Of a DNA stretch of 64,000 nt, positions 31,024 to 42,787 are shown in pieces. Under the pieces are notes generated by a model that saw only the letters and a program-made list of their open reading frames with translations, was not told the DNA's origin and searched no databases. The DNA is taken from positions 1-64,000 of the forward strand of contig LLCB01000081.1 in NCBI GenBank assembly GCA_001414345.1. The letters run 5' to 3'. The stretch comes from Hymenoscyphus infarciens. Its lineage: Eukaryota > Ascomycota > Leotiomycetes > Helotiales > Helotiaceae. The position numbers and the translations under genes were made by a program. The stretch's first letter is position 1, and each line of letters opens with the position of its first letter.

Positions 31024-33622
31024 CTACTGCAATTGACCAGGCGCAGGACTATAATGACTAAACTCCATCCCAAACTCCCCCTTCCCCTGCGTCGCCGCCC
31101 TCAGCTGCGAACTAAACCCAAACATAGCATTCAAACTACAATCCGCAATGAGAGTAAAATCCTCGGGTCCAATTTCCGTATCGTTGATGATCGCATTCCT
31201 CTTATTCAGCAAGCCCACAATATTCCCCTGGAACTCGTTGGGGGCCGTGATGGTGGTTTTCATGAGGGGTTCCAGGACTTGTGGTTTGCATTCTTTGAAG
31301 GCCTTGCGGAAGGCTTGTTGTGTTGCGTTTTTGAAGGCCATTTCTGAGGAATCCGTCATGTGGGTTGCGCCGTCGTTGACGACCATTGTTGTTCCTAGGA
31401 CGGGGTGGCCGATGAGGGGGCCTTTTTCGCAGGAGGCCATGAAGCCTTTTTCGCAGGCGAAGAGGTATTTTTCGGAGATGGAGCCACCGGTTACTTCCTC
31501 TCTGAATTTGGAGATGCCGTAGCCATTTGGTCCGGGTTCGATTGGCTCCATGTATCCAACCACACGGGCGAAATCACCAGCTCCTCCGGTTTGCTTCTTG
31601 AGGGTGTGGTCGAATTTGACTCCTTGAGTGATAGTTTCTCGATAGGCAACTTGGGGTTTACCGGTCTCGACTTCGACCTTGTACTCTCGTCTCATACGTT
31701 CAACGTAAATGTCAAGATGAAGTTCTCCCATTCCTGAGATAATCGTCTCTTGAGACTCGGCGTCGACATGGACTCTGAAGGTAGGATCCTCTCTTTGGAA
31801 ACGAGCCATGGCTTTACTGAAATTCGAGCCGTCCTTGCTGGTTTTTGGCTTGATTGACAAGGAGATAACAGGATCAGGAACGAACATGGAACTCATAGAA
31901 TATGGAAGCGTTCCATCTGTAAAGGTATCTCCTGATGCACAGTCAACACCAAACACAGCGCAGATTTCTCCGGCTCCAATCTCTGGAACTTCCTCCATTT
32001 CATTCGAGTGCATTCGCACAATTCGAGGAATTTTGACTTTCTTGTCATTTCTGGCGTTGAAAACATTCATTCCCTTTCTCATTGAACCTTGGTAGACTCG
32101 GATATAAGTCAATTGTCCATAATTACTCTCTTCGAGCTTGAAAGCCAAGCCAACAAATGGAAGAGAGTTGTATGAAACAAGCTTGACTGGTTTTTCATCC
32201 TTGACTTTATCCAAAGCCAAATTTTCGACTTCAGCGGGATTTGGGAGATAGTCGCAGACGGCGTCGAGCATAGGTTGAACAGATTTGTCTGCCAAAGCAC
32301 TTCCCATCAATACTGGGGTAAACTTGAGTGCAATTGTCGCTCTTCGAATGGCCGCCTTCATCTGTAATGGGGTAGGAATCTTTTCATCCAAGAAGATCTC
32401 AGCAATTTCATCATCAACATCAGCCAACGTTTCAATCAGCATTGATCTTCTCTCGTCGACCAAATCTTTGAGTTCCGGTGGAATTTCGTTCGTTTTCCTG
32501 ATGGTCTCTCCTCGAGGACCGTCATTATAAATTGCTTGCATCTCAATCAAGTCGACTACACCATTGAAACTATCCTCCGAACCGATTGGAACCTGTAAAG
32601 CTGCAGCTGGAATTCGGAGTTTCTGGTTGATTTGATCGACTGCCTTGAAAGGATTGGCACCCATTCGGTCCATCTTATTCACGAAACTGATTCTAGGAAT
32701 GTTGTACCTTCGCATCTGTCTGTCTACTGTGATGGTCTGACTCTGAACTCCACTGACTGCGCAGAGAATCATGACAGCTCCATCCAGTACACGCAAAGCT
32801 CTTTCGACCTCGATTGTGAAATCAATATGTCCTGGTGTATCGATCAGATTGATGTGGTATTTCTCCTCTTTTCCATTCTCAACCTTTTTCCAGTCGCAGA
32901 AAGTGGCGGCAGATTGAATTGTGATTCCCTTTTCTCTTTCCAACTCCATCGAGTCCATCTTTGCACCAACAGCATCTCGTCCTCTAACTTCGTGGATCGC
33001 ATTGATTCGGCCGGTGTAGAATAGAACTCGTTCGGTCGCCGTTGTCTTTCCACTGTCGATATGCGCCTAGAATCAATGTGTGAGCCTGTATCCTTCATCA
33101 TAATCCTCGCATGTTATTTACTGCAATACCGATGTTCCTAATCTTGTCTAGCCTCCCCCTTTCCACCTTGTCCAGACCTTGTATAATTGCTTGTTGGGTG
33201 AGGGAGGACGGAGAAGAGGCTGCTTGTTTAAGACTGGGGCAAATAATGTTAGTCTATGTTCTCCCGAAGAAAGTCGTAATTCAATGCGCCGGATGCATTG
33301 GTGTTGTAGAAATGCCCATCATAGCTTCCAATTCCGACTGGCAGAGATCAGAAATAAGAAAGAAAACTCACACAGCTTCTGCAGCACCAGCACGTATACA
33401 TCTCGTCTCGGAGAAGAATCTCTGAGCCCCCTTTCCTCTTGCCCCTAAAGTGACACCAGCACCGAGAGCCCGATTCGATGCATTTAAGCACAAAAACCGA
33501 GGTCTTCCAGCACTTCGTTGAGCACCGATTGTTGCCTCTGCCGAAGCAACAGCTCTAACAATTCTGTACATCCTTCTGGTTGTTGGTTGAACTCGTGTAC
33601 AGCGTAATGATACGACCCTCAA
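31024..33622 (-). CDS. MEF1: Mitochondrial translation elongation factor G (EF-G1)
   Basis: Exons 33622-33372, 33233-33122 and 33066-31024 encode 801 residues. Intron 1 (33234-33371) uses GTGAGT and CCCCAG; intron 2 (33067-33121) uses GTAAAT and TTCTAG. EF-G is the GTPase that drives translocation on mitochondrial ribosomes. The N-terminus is Arg/Ser/Ala-rich without acidic residues early ([20 protein letters not shown]), typical of a mitochondrial presequence. The second splice rebuilds the G1 loop as [15 protein letters not shown] (residues about 116-130). G3 is DTPGHIDF (197-204) and G4 is NKMD (251-254). Domains II to V follow in the usual order, with [17 protein letters not shown] and [20 protein letters not shown] recognisable. 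Length fits the family (yeast Mef1 is 761). It is divergent from the polymerase kappa gene with 213 bases between starts. Confidence 0.95.
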
Positions 33623-33835
33623 CTTTTTTCCCTATGCGATTTGGAAGATCCCTGTCGAGATTCTTCCTTACCACGTGTTTTCGCGATATGAATGGAAATC
33701 GCGTTTACCTAGGTAACCTACGTCCGTAATTCTTGAAAACAGCCATGCGCCAGCCCTCAAAGATCCCGTCTACATGCAGAGTCTGCTATTTCATACCTTG
33801 CGATATTTGATGAATCGATTCCGGGACCCTTCGAC
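33623..33835. promoter_or_regulatory. Compact divergent promoter, MEF1 and polymerase kappa
   Basis: Only 213 bases separate the two start codons, so the transcripts must share control DNA. No TATA box is visible. An AT-interrupted CACGTG-like motif (CCACGTG at about 33671) is present, but its use is unknown. Confidence 0.5.
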
Positions 33836-35807
33836 ATGACCTCGCCACATCCGCCTCCACCTCCAGAGGAAGAAAATGTGGTGAACGAGCATGACACATT
33901 GAAGTATTCCCTTCTAGGGCCCTCATTAACAAAGTCCGGCCAAGACAATGTAGATCAGCAGAAGGTATGTATGCCAATTTAATGCCCCTTTCAAGCTATA
34001 CTAATACCCATAGGTTTCCGAAATCATCTACAACGCCTCAAAGGGCTCAAAATACTTCCAAAACGAAGAGGCCCGAGATAAGAATCTCACTCAAAAAATC
34101 GAACGAATCCTCTCTAAAAAGAAACAACTCGAAAAGCTAGACCTCGCAAGCGATCGCAGAAAAGCGGACGACCTCATCGCCGAACTCGAACTCACCCGCG
34201 ATCTCTCCCAAACAATAGTCCACATCGATTGCGATGCCTTCTACGCCGCAGTCGAAGAGCTGGATCGTCCGGAGTTAAAGGACCTACCGTTTTCAGTCGG
34301 CAAAGGCGTTCTCACAACCTGCAACTACCATGCCAGGAAATTTGGATGTCGAAGTGGGATGGCGGGGTTTGTGGCGAAGAAGTTGTGTCCGCAGTTGATT
34401 CAAATACCGCTGAATTTCGATAAATATACGTCGAAGGCGCAGGAGGTTAGGGAGATAATTGTGGATTATGATCCGAGGTTTGAGAGTGCGAGTATCGATG
34501 AGGCGTACTTGAATATTACGGAATATTGTCAGAAGAATGATATTTCTCCGGAGGAGTGTGTTGAGCAATTGAGAAGGGAGGTTCATGAGAAGACGAAAAT
34601 TACTGTTTCGGCTGGAATCGCTGCCAATGCAAAGCTGGCGAAGATATGTTCGAATTTGAATAAACCAAATGGACAATTCATTCTTCCGAGTGAGAGGCCT
34701 GCTATTATGGCATTTATGAGAGAGCTTCCCACCAGAAAGGTCAACGGAATAGGACGAGTCTTCGAACGAGAACTAGATGCTATCGGTGTCAAAACATGTG
34801 GAGATATCTACACCTACCGCCAATTCATCTCGAAATTATTCGGTGAGAAGGCATTTGCCTTTTTGATGCAATGTTACCTCGGTCTTGGACGAACCTCAGT
34901 CCAACCAGCCGAAGAATACGAACGCAAAAGTGTAGGCACAGAAAGTACCTTTGGAGATATGAGTGACCCAAGTCAACTTCGAGAAAAACTCCGCGCCACG
35001 GCCGAGGAATTAGAAAAAGACATGATTAGAACACAATTCAAAGGTCGAACTCTATGTCTAAAAGTCAAACTCCACACCTACGAAGTCTTCACTCGCCAAA
35101 CCATTCCCCCAAAAGCAGTCTACCTAGCAGATGACCTCTACAAATTCGCCCTTCCCATGCTTTCAAAGCTGGAGCATGAATTTCCTGGCATGAAATTGAG
35201 ACTTTTAGGATTGAGATGTACACATCTCGTTAGTACGAAGAAACCAGATACCATGGCATTCTTCGGCTTCAAAAAACGTACAACAACCGAGTCTTCAGAA
35301 ACAGGAGAACCAAACCCCCCGCCGCCGAAGCGAAAAGCAGAACTTTTATCAAATGCCACAGAAGAGGAAGAAGAACAATGGCAAAAATGGCCCGACGAAC
35401 TCCTCTTCGAAGACGCAGAACGCCAAGAACGAGAAGATGAATATCAAGAACTCGAATCTCTGAGTCAGGAAATTGATAAGAGGTGTCATCATGGGAAAGA
35501 AATACTTCCTAATCCTACGCCCAAGAAAGAGAAAGAAAAAGGGGAAGAGAGTGTTGAGGAGGAATGGTGGTATTGTCCAATTTGTAGTAGGCCCCAGGCA
35601 AAGGATGAGAGGGCTTTTAATGAACATATTGATTTATGTCTTTCGAGACAGACTATTAGGGATGCGGTACAGGAGGGTGCTGACCATGATAAGATGAGGG
35701 AGGTGGTGAGAGAGGCTACGCCTAGTAATAGGAAGAGAGGTAGTGAGAAGAAGGATAAATCTGGGAAACCGGGGGATCCTAAACAGAGACGTTTGTGTTT
35801 TGGGTAA
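33836..35807 (+). CDS. POLK: DNA polymerase kappa (DinB, Y family)
   Basis: Exons 33836-33964 and 34014-35807 encode 640 residues. The intron at 33965-34013 (49 nt) has donor GTATGT and acceptor CATAG, phase 0. Y-family polymerases copy past DNA lesions. The catalytic palm carries IVHIDCDAFYAAVE (residues 111-124) and SASIDEAYLNIT (201-212), holding the metal-binding Asp and Asp-Glu. The eukaryotic N-clasp precedes it (GSKYFQNEEARDKNLTQKIE). Thumb (ELPTRKVNGIGRVFERELDA) and little finger (RKSVGTESTFGDM onward) follow. A UBZ-type zinc finger lies at 564-585, with Cys564, Cys567, His581 and Cys585, and should bind ubiquitinated PCNA. The end (KQRRLCFG) resembles a degenerate PCNA-interaction peptide but lacks the exact spacing. 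Fungal length and layout are normal. Confidence 0.95.
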
Positions 35808-37205
35808 TGAGGATGTTGGGGTGTTAATGAAGAAGGGCTTTTGCATCTCTGGGTTGGCATAGCGATTAACGAAACAAATGGGATTTAGGGCATTGGGTAA
35901 GGCGTTTAGAGAAATCATTGATGTATAGCCTCTTGGAGTAGACAGGATGTTTCTTAATACCTGATCACCTACAACTACTTACAGTCTTACATCCTTTTGT
36001 ACCTCTCATCCAAACTTCACTTCACACCTCCCCAACCAGCCAACACACTAGTCTCGCACTAACCTCCAATACTAACCACTTTTAGACTTTGCCCTCTCTT
36101 CTATTGCACATCGCAAAAGCGCTAGGGAAACCCCTAGACAGTACTACCAACCCTGAAACCGCATATCACAACGACAACATATTTGAAAACCAAGTCGATG
36201 GCGTAGAATGAATAAATTGCTTTTCCCCCCACGCTGGGTATTTTTTATAGATTTTTAGGTTTTTGTTGTGGAGAAATATACTCTGTTTGGAGGTTGGGGG
36301 GTGTCGTTGCTGAAATCTCGCTAGCTGCCGGGAGAGGGGGCGGGCTAATACACCAGCCCCACTAAAACCCACAATTCCAGAATTATATTTCAAATACACA
36401 AATAACACTTAGGTATATCACAAATCCAGAACCACTCGCTTGGTCTGGTCGGTTGAAGGTTCCATCCGTCGCAAGTAGCACCATAAAAATATCTAACATA
36501 CCGGGTATTCTCAGCCTACCTTAAGTGGCGGGCAGAGTTTTTGCTGGTTTTTTAATTTTTGGAGTGCCTTTTTTGAGGTTTTTGTTGAGGGGGTGTAGTC
36601 CTCTTTTTAGCTTATTTTGGAGGAGTTTACGATGCTAGCCCTAATTAGAGCGCACAACTGGACTCGACCTAGAAGATTGACAACCTCAATGCAGTGGTTC
36701 ACTGCTTGACCGGTACACTTCTTTCGGGTTGTTCTATTCTGTTCTTGTTTCTAGTCTCTTTCGAAGTAATAGCTCGTAACTTTTGAACTCGAAAGATGGA
36801 ACTACAAGATTTGAGAGTTACGGTATGTACTGCCTCGTCCATCGATCGTGAGGTATGGTCAGTTACATCCTGCCTACTCAAGAGGCTATAGACAATAAGT
36901 CATTTTCCGAAAATCATAGATTCATTGCACTCTTGAGGAAATCAGTTATTCATTCCCAAACTTGTAGGTATAAAAAGCAAGGTATCATTCATCCCGCCTC
37001 CCACCACAATCCTCAAATCCCATTTCATTTCATACAGACAGCCACCCCGAGAAAGGAAATGAGGAGAACAAGCCAGCCTGCCAGTCATTTCAAAATCCAT
37101 ATTCCAGCCCAGAGCAGATCAAATCCCTTGCCATGCAATTTTGCCCTCCCAAATCACACCAAATTTTCACAACCCCGCTTTGCCCTTTCTTCGTGAGTCA
37201 AACAT
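35808..37205. other. Convergent spacer
   Basis: About 1.4 kb between the 3' ends of polymerase kappa and the RPEL gene. It has T-rich and purine-rich patches but no frame with a recognisable product, and no repeat that I can define. Confidence 0.55.
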
Positions 37206-37959
37206 CTAAGCACCTCCCTCTCTCTTAGCATACTCCTCCTCCATTCTCTCCTTATACAACTTATCCGCCTCGCTCTCCTCTCCCTTCTCGTTCACCGGAC
37301 TCGTCGGATCTTCTTGTAGGATTCCCTCTTTCACGAGGTCGGAGGGGTCGGGACGGTGCGAGATCTTCTCGTTTAGGGTGTCTACTTTCATTTGCTTCTC
37401 GAGCTCGCGTTGGGGACCGAGGAGGGATGGGGCTGCGGTTGAGGATGGGAGGATGTTGCCTTGAGGTTTGTTAGTGCTGTGTGGTGGAGAGGGGAATTGG
37501 AGGGGCTCGGGATAGTAGATGTGGTAAAAGGGAAGGGGGGGAGAAGGGAGGGGAAACTTACGTTCAATGAGATCTTCTCTCTCTGGACGGTGTTCTAGAC
37601 CTCGCTTTAGGGAATCGGTTGCGCGTTGGCGCTCAAGTTCTAGAGCTGCTGCTTGGAGCGCTCTGCGGGTCTGTTAGCATATATCATTAAGATGTCCTTC
37701 TTGAGAAGCGCATTAAAGCTTGTAGACAGGGCGGGGTTCTAATGCTCGAACAAGGGCACAAGGAGGGCAATAGAGAGAAGAAGGGAACTAACGGAGCAGC
37801 ATTGATATCCAACAAGATATGTCTATCCTTCAACTCCTTCGGATCGGGTCTTTGGGCGAGTTTCTTCTCGAGGGAGTTTTGTCTGATGTGATGGGGGTCC
37901 TTGAGGGGAGAGATGGAACTCTCGTCGATAGAGGTGGCGCGGTCCGGTGATCCTGCCAT
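37206..37959 (-). CDS. Small RPEL-repeat protein
   Basis: Exons 37959-37793, 37662-37562 and 37459-37206 encode 173 residues. Intron 1 (37663-37792) has donor GTTAGT and acceptor CCGCAG; intron 2 (37460-37561) has donor GTAAGT and acceptor CTCAAG. Three RPEL motifs are spread across the exons: RPDPKELKDRHIL, RPEREDLIERNIL (split by intron 2 just before the final residues) and RPDPSDLVKEGIL, each preceded by a helical LEKKL/LKRGLEH/LNEKISH segment. In animals RPEL motifs bind G-actin (MRTF, Phactr); proteins like this one are known from filamentous ascomycetes but their role is not established. The C-terminus is an acidic-basic helix (ESEADKLYKERMEEEY). The start codon at 37959 is the first Met of the frame. 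Confidence 0.87.
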
Positions 37960-38482
37960 GATTGCTTTAGTTTGGGTTTTTGTTTGTGTTTGTGTTTGTG
38001 TTTGTGTTCTTGGTTTGAGAATCTGAGGGTGTAGGTTGGAGAGGTGAGTTTGTAGGTTGGAGAGTTTTATGGTGGTTGCTTTGTTTACCCTTCAAGGTTC
38101 CAAGCTCACACCTCGAAGTAACCCCTGTCGGGTAACTCGTCATGGGTTCCACCAACACGTTACCCCGCAACCTGCACTGCCCGAAATACTCAGCGTCCAC
38201 GGAGCTGGTAAACATCACACGAGAAATAACATGATGATCAACCTATAAAGTCACGTTTGAGTCGTTAAGAAGTCAATTTATGGTCAGAAAGCTTTGAATT
38301 TACTTACTGGCGAATATGGTGTGTAAGACATCCGCTTGTTGTTCTCCTTCCCGTACATGCTTTTGGTCAATTTGGTCACAGAGAGAAATGACCGAATTTT
38401 CTTATATATGTGTATAAATATTATGCCAACTCAACGCTCTATACTATTCTTTCCGTACACTACACTCGCCCCGAATCCTCGA
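37960..38482. other. Spacer with a short GTTTGT repeat
   Basis: The leader of the RPEL gene contains a tandem TTTGTG array at 37978-38007. The rest holds nothing recognisable. Confidence 0.5.
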
Positions 38483-38932
38483 CTAGTGATGGACACAATA
38501 GGGCCATTTCGGACACGTAAAAGGCCACGTCGTCGTCAAATATGCATAGAGATACCAGCCAAAAGGCAAAACAAGAAGAAACACAAAAAGGCAGAGGAGA
38601 TAGCAGAAAAGGGTTCCACAGTACGACTCTACAAGTTCTACGTCTTCTCTTGAACTTCGTCGGGGGTGCTTGTTGCGAGGGGTGGCCATGCTGTCGTAAC
38701 TAGTTGGTGGTTGCGAGGTGTTCAGGAGGGGCTGGCTTGGGTGATTGGGGTGAGTATCTTGTGAATTGTTCGCGACACATTTATTATATCCTAATTGGAA
38801 GCAATTGCAAAATCTCATCAAAAAGATACTCACAGTGGTGGTTTTGTTTGATACATCGTGGCTTGCGGCTCTCTCTGCTGTGTGATTTGTATGTTCCGTC
38901 ATGTTATCCTCGCGCAGCTTGGGAGACATCAA
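38483..38932 (-). CDS. Possible small single-span membrane protein
   Basis: An uninterrupted 149-codon frame. Near its C-terminus is one strong hydrophobic span (about 25 residues: GTLFCYLLCLFVFLLVLPFG onward) preceded by basic residues (NKHPRRSSRED) and followed by a short Cys/Trp/Pro-rich tail. A likely intron at 38731-38832 (GTGAGT to GCCAG, 102 nt, a multiple of three without a stop) would give 115 residues and remove a Cys-rich patch; translation from Met at 38689 would give only 68. Family unknown. The hydrophobic span with flanking charges supports a real protein, but an unexpressed frame cannot be ruled out. Confidence 0.4.
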   Translation of the reverse strand: MMSPKLREDNMTEHTNHTAERAASHDVSNKTTTVSIFLMRFCNCFQLGYNKCVANNSQDTHPNHPSQPLLNTSQPPTSYDSMATPRNKHPRRSSREDVELVESYCGTLFCYLLCLFVFLLVLPFGWYLYAYLTTTWPFTCPKWPYCVHH

Positions 38933-41071
38933 TCTGTGCTATTTTGAGGGAATGTGGAGACAGCTTCAAATATAATATACAATGATTGACGTATATGGCA
39001 GTATGCGCCAGCTCCCTTTGCTGTTGCCTAGAAGGTCGTGCTGTTGACATAAAATATACCTGGTGAGTTCGGTTAACCGAAAGATTGTATCAGAATATAC
39101 TTCGATCCAAGTAAAGTTTCAAAACACCGTAAAGCAGGATTCAACAGCTATTACGGGATCGAGCCTGCTAGCAGAAAGGCGTGCATCTGTAATAGAAGTC
39201 TCATTCATCGCCACAAATAGAGTACTTATTTTACGCAAACGTAGTTTTATACTATCAGATGGAACTTAAAAAGATGGAAACCAAGTCTCAGGAGACTCTC
39301 AAGACAACAAGTGTTGCAACATGAACAGAAATTGACGAAGAATTGATATGAGAGCAAATTCGTCAACATTTCTAACGTTTGACCCACCTACCAGAGAGTA
39401 CAGAAATGCGTAACTGCTCACGAGTAGCACATACTCTCTAACCTTTCAAGAACAACTTGAAAACTCAAGTCGGTTATCTCAAAAAAGCAAGAATAATTGA
39501 TTATTCTAGAATCATTAGAACAATTGTTGCGGGGAAAAGGCATTGGGACTATAGCCACAATTCCTGTAATACCAGAGGTAGGGCGGTGCTTGGATATGGA
39601 TCGATAATTACTGAAACTTCCTAAGCTTAGTGCTTTACGTTTGTAAAGTCATCCACATTTCTCAGCTGGGGGTTTTCCCACCCTGGAAGAACATCAACTT
39701 GAATTAACCGAGGGCGAGTTTGTGTCCTCTTTCGAGGGATTTGGTGACGAGCTTTATTGAATATACAAAGTAAACAGCAGTGACGTAGACATGTGATCAT
39801 ATGCTGTATGTTAAATAATAAATAGTAAGTACCAGCAGACTATACGTGTGAATCGAAGTCTAGTGTAAGCCAAACCAACGAGAAAAATGTGTCTTTGGTG
39901 AAGTATGTAATTTAGCAAATAAATATGCACAATTACTCCAGACGCAGCTCATGAAGACTTGAGAGGAGTAAAGAAAGCCAAAAGAGGATAATAAAGCTTT
40001 ACAGTCTTTGAATACCTGGTTTCTATACTTATACTTATCAATCAAAGAAGAGAACCAAGCTTCAAGTATAATATATACTAATCATAAGCAACAATAGCAA
40101 CCATCAAACCGGTACTATATAGTAAATTCCACATTCGAATTACATAGTTCTTGGAGTCTTTACTAACTTAGTATTCTAAACATTATCTCGCGATAGACAT
40201 TAAAAGCGGTCATAAATAGTTCCTACACTGATGTTCTAGATATTGTACTATGACTTGTGTTGAGTTACTCTAGAAACCAAGAAAAGTTCTGATTGCCCAA
40301 GAGTTCGCAGAGCAATGCCTTCTTCAATTATCACTATGCGGGTAGCGCTTGAAGCCTACATACAAGTTTGCTTTACAATGGGTTGACAAGTTTCCACAAC
40401 TCGAGTCGGTGATTTAGGTCGAGGTGAGATGTGATTATTTTTCCTGAAACGGTACTTACATGTTTCCCTTGAGATCGAGAAGAAGTTTGGGGGAATGGAG
40501 GGAAATATTTGACTTAATGCGGTTTTGGTTTTGAGGGTGTGGTTCGGTCCATCCTTGAATGCACTTCATTTGGGAAGGTCTCCAAAAGAGCGAGGGAGTA
40601 AGTGAACTCACATTTTCAGATTATAGACCTAGATAGAACATGAATTGAGATAGTATTCTAGCCGGAGTAAGAAATGCGTATCTGCTTCGCGCCTGTCATT
40701 TTTGACGTGGGTTTTATTATCACGGGAGCATCACGTGCTTGTCAAGGCAGATCACGTTTCTTCAAAAACTCCCCTTTCTCGGTAGAAGTTTCTTGGTGCA
40801 CTTCCTATACAAAAAACCATCATATTCCACTCATATTCAGCTTCATATCATTGGGGAAATTCTCCTAAGACATGAGGAGAATCGCACTGGTATAGTTTCT
40901 CCCTAGTATTCCTCAACAAGTTTGAATGCTCGTATTGCTGAAGTGGCATTTATCTCACACCTCTCACCGAGCTGCTGAAATTTGCTGAACAGGGCACCAC
41001 GTTACTGTATTTAAATCATACTCTCTTTTTGGATCCTCGCGATTTTTTTCTGGTTTCTTCCTCATTCATAC
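38933..41071. other. 2.1 kb AT-rich gene desert
   Basis: No frame above about 70 codons shows any domain. The stretch is AT-rich with frequent stops in all frames and borders a disrupted HET gene, which suits a decayed accessory region, but I find no transposon remnant. Confidence 0.55.
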
Positions 41072-42327
41072 ATGGACGCTTTTTTAGAATATCGAGCTAT
41101 TTGCGAACCTGGAAGTTTTCCCTCTCCAGTGAAGCGCAACCGACCGAGCTTTCCATGGCAATTTGATCCTTTCGATGCCAGTTCTTCACTGTTCAAGGAC
41201 ACAATACACCCCGTTGTAAATGATCGAGTTTTGAGAAACGATGGTGAGAGCAAGGAGGGAAAAACTGCAGGCGCCCCCGCTCTCTCTCGTCCGCTACTTC
41301 GCATCAAGCCCACGACTACAAAACCCACTGTACGATACTTGCCACTCAACCAGAAGAAAAACGAGATCCGCCTTCTAAGATTGAAGCTCCGGATATCCAA
41401 TACTTTATTTCGAAAAGAGGACATTGTGTGCGAACTTGAACAGCCCATTCGAAGAAGGAAGGCTAAATATGTCGCACTCTCATACGCTTGGGGAGACGTG
41501 ACTGAAATGCGACCTATATACTTGACGGAATTTTGCACCATATCAGCGCCAATCTTGAATAGGCATTGCAAGAATTGCGACGAAAAGACGGAGATCTTCA
41601 TTTGTGGGTGGATCAAAATTGTATCAACCAGCAAGATGATGCTGAGAAAGAGCATCAAATTCGGCAGATGAAACGTATATATAGCGAGGCCATTGGAGTC
41701 ATTGCATGGCTTGGGCCTGCTTCAGATAATAGCGACTTCATTGTTTCATTTCTCAATATGGTTGGGGATGTTGTAGCCGACATGTTTGGCTATGAGGTTG
41801 CTCTCATTGTTCATCCTTTCTATTGATATAGAATTGCTTGCAACAGGCTTTCATCAATTCTGCAACAGGCCTTGTTGGAAGCGATTGTGGGTCTCACGGC
41901 ATCGAAAGAAGTCACCAGCAAAAACGGAGTTGCTTTTTCAGACCCTGGAGCTCTGGAGATTTTTGGAACTTTTGTAGATACCATTGAGGAGTTCGGTAGC
42001 GCCTGGGTCCCAGATTGGTTGACACCACTACCACCCACTAGCATCTTGAAATATATATCCGTGATTCGGGGATTTTGTCAAAAATCATCGCGTAATTCGG
42101 AAGAAGGGGAGGAGGTATCTACAGCGAGAATTGCACAAGGAGACGCATTTGCAGCATATCAGGATGAAGGCATTTCGGACGAAGACCCATATAAGTTTTG
42201 TCGTTCCGAATATCGACAGCTTGTTGAAAACTTCAAGAATGCTTCAGTTCCTCAGCCGTATTATGCGAATGGTCTGAGGGCTTTGCATTCTTGGAGACCA
42301 GAGATTGAGATATTTAAATTGAGGTGA
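41072..42327 (+). pseudogene. Heterokaryon-incompatibility (HET) domain gene, disrupted
   Basis: The start of the gene (ATG at 41072) reads well up to the HET hallmark KYVALSYAWGDVTEMRPIYL. The frame then shifts near 41520-41530: the expected continuation (GILHHISANLE) is in another frame and is followed at once by a TAG stop at about 41555. The same frame then gives ALQELRRKDGDLHLWVDQNC followed by INQQDDAEKEHQIRQMKRIY and AIGVIAWLGP, which are standard HET motifs. It stops at 41826. The downstream motif FCNRPCWKRLWV is back in the first frame, and from about 41900 to 42327 the second frame resumes. So at least one stop and two further frame changes break the gene. HET proteins trigger cell death on fusion of incompatible strains and turn over quickly. 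Sequencing errors or unusual introns are less likely explanations. Confidence 0.8.
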
Positions 42328-42787
42328 TGGGTATTTCTTCTTAAAGTTCATCCACGAATTTGGTAAAGATTTCCAATAATACCTTTATTCACATATCAAG
42401 GGAGTATCCCTATATGACTTGGGCATGGGCGACACATGCTTGCATACCGCAAACTCACCGTCAAACATAACCTCTTCAAGAGCAAGCGAGCACATACCAA
42501 AACCGGTAACCCCCACAGAACCAAAGTCAAGCAATTAATCTCTTCGGATCTTCCCCACAATTAATATCAAATATCCCTTCAATAAAACGGAAGTGCATAT
42601 TGCTTTACCAGTCTTGGACGTGGGGGTTCCCCTCGTCCTTTCAAAGGCCCCCACTATCAATCCCAATCCCACCTACCTGCACTACAATAGCCGGACCTAA
42701 CGTCCGAACCCTACCAAGTATCGACAGAACCTGTTCTTCGATATCCTGCATCGATCCGTACCCTTACATACATAATCAACCATAATC
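42328..42787. other. Spacer
   Basis: No recognisable feature. Probably includes the 3' UTR of the candidate gene on the minus strand. Confidence 0.5.

Noticed and set aside
41062..41658. 198-codon minus-strand frame
   Set aside because: It lies opposite the HET domain, whose motifs on the plus strand are unmistakable.
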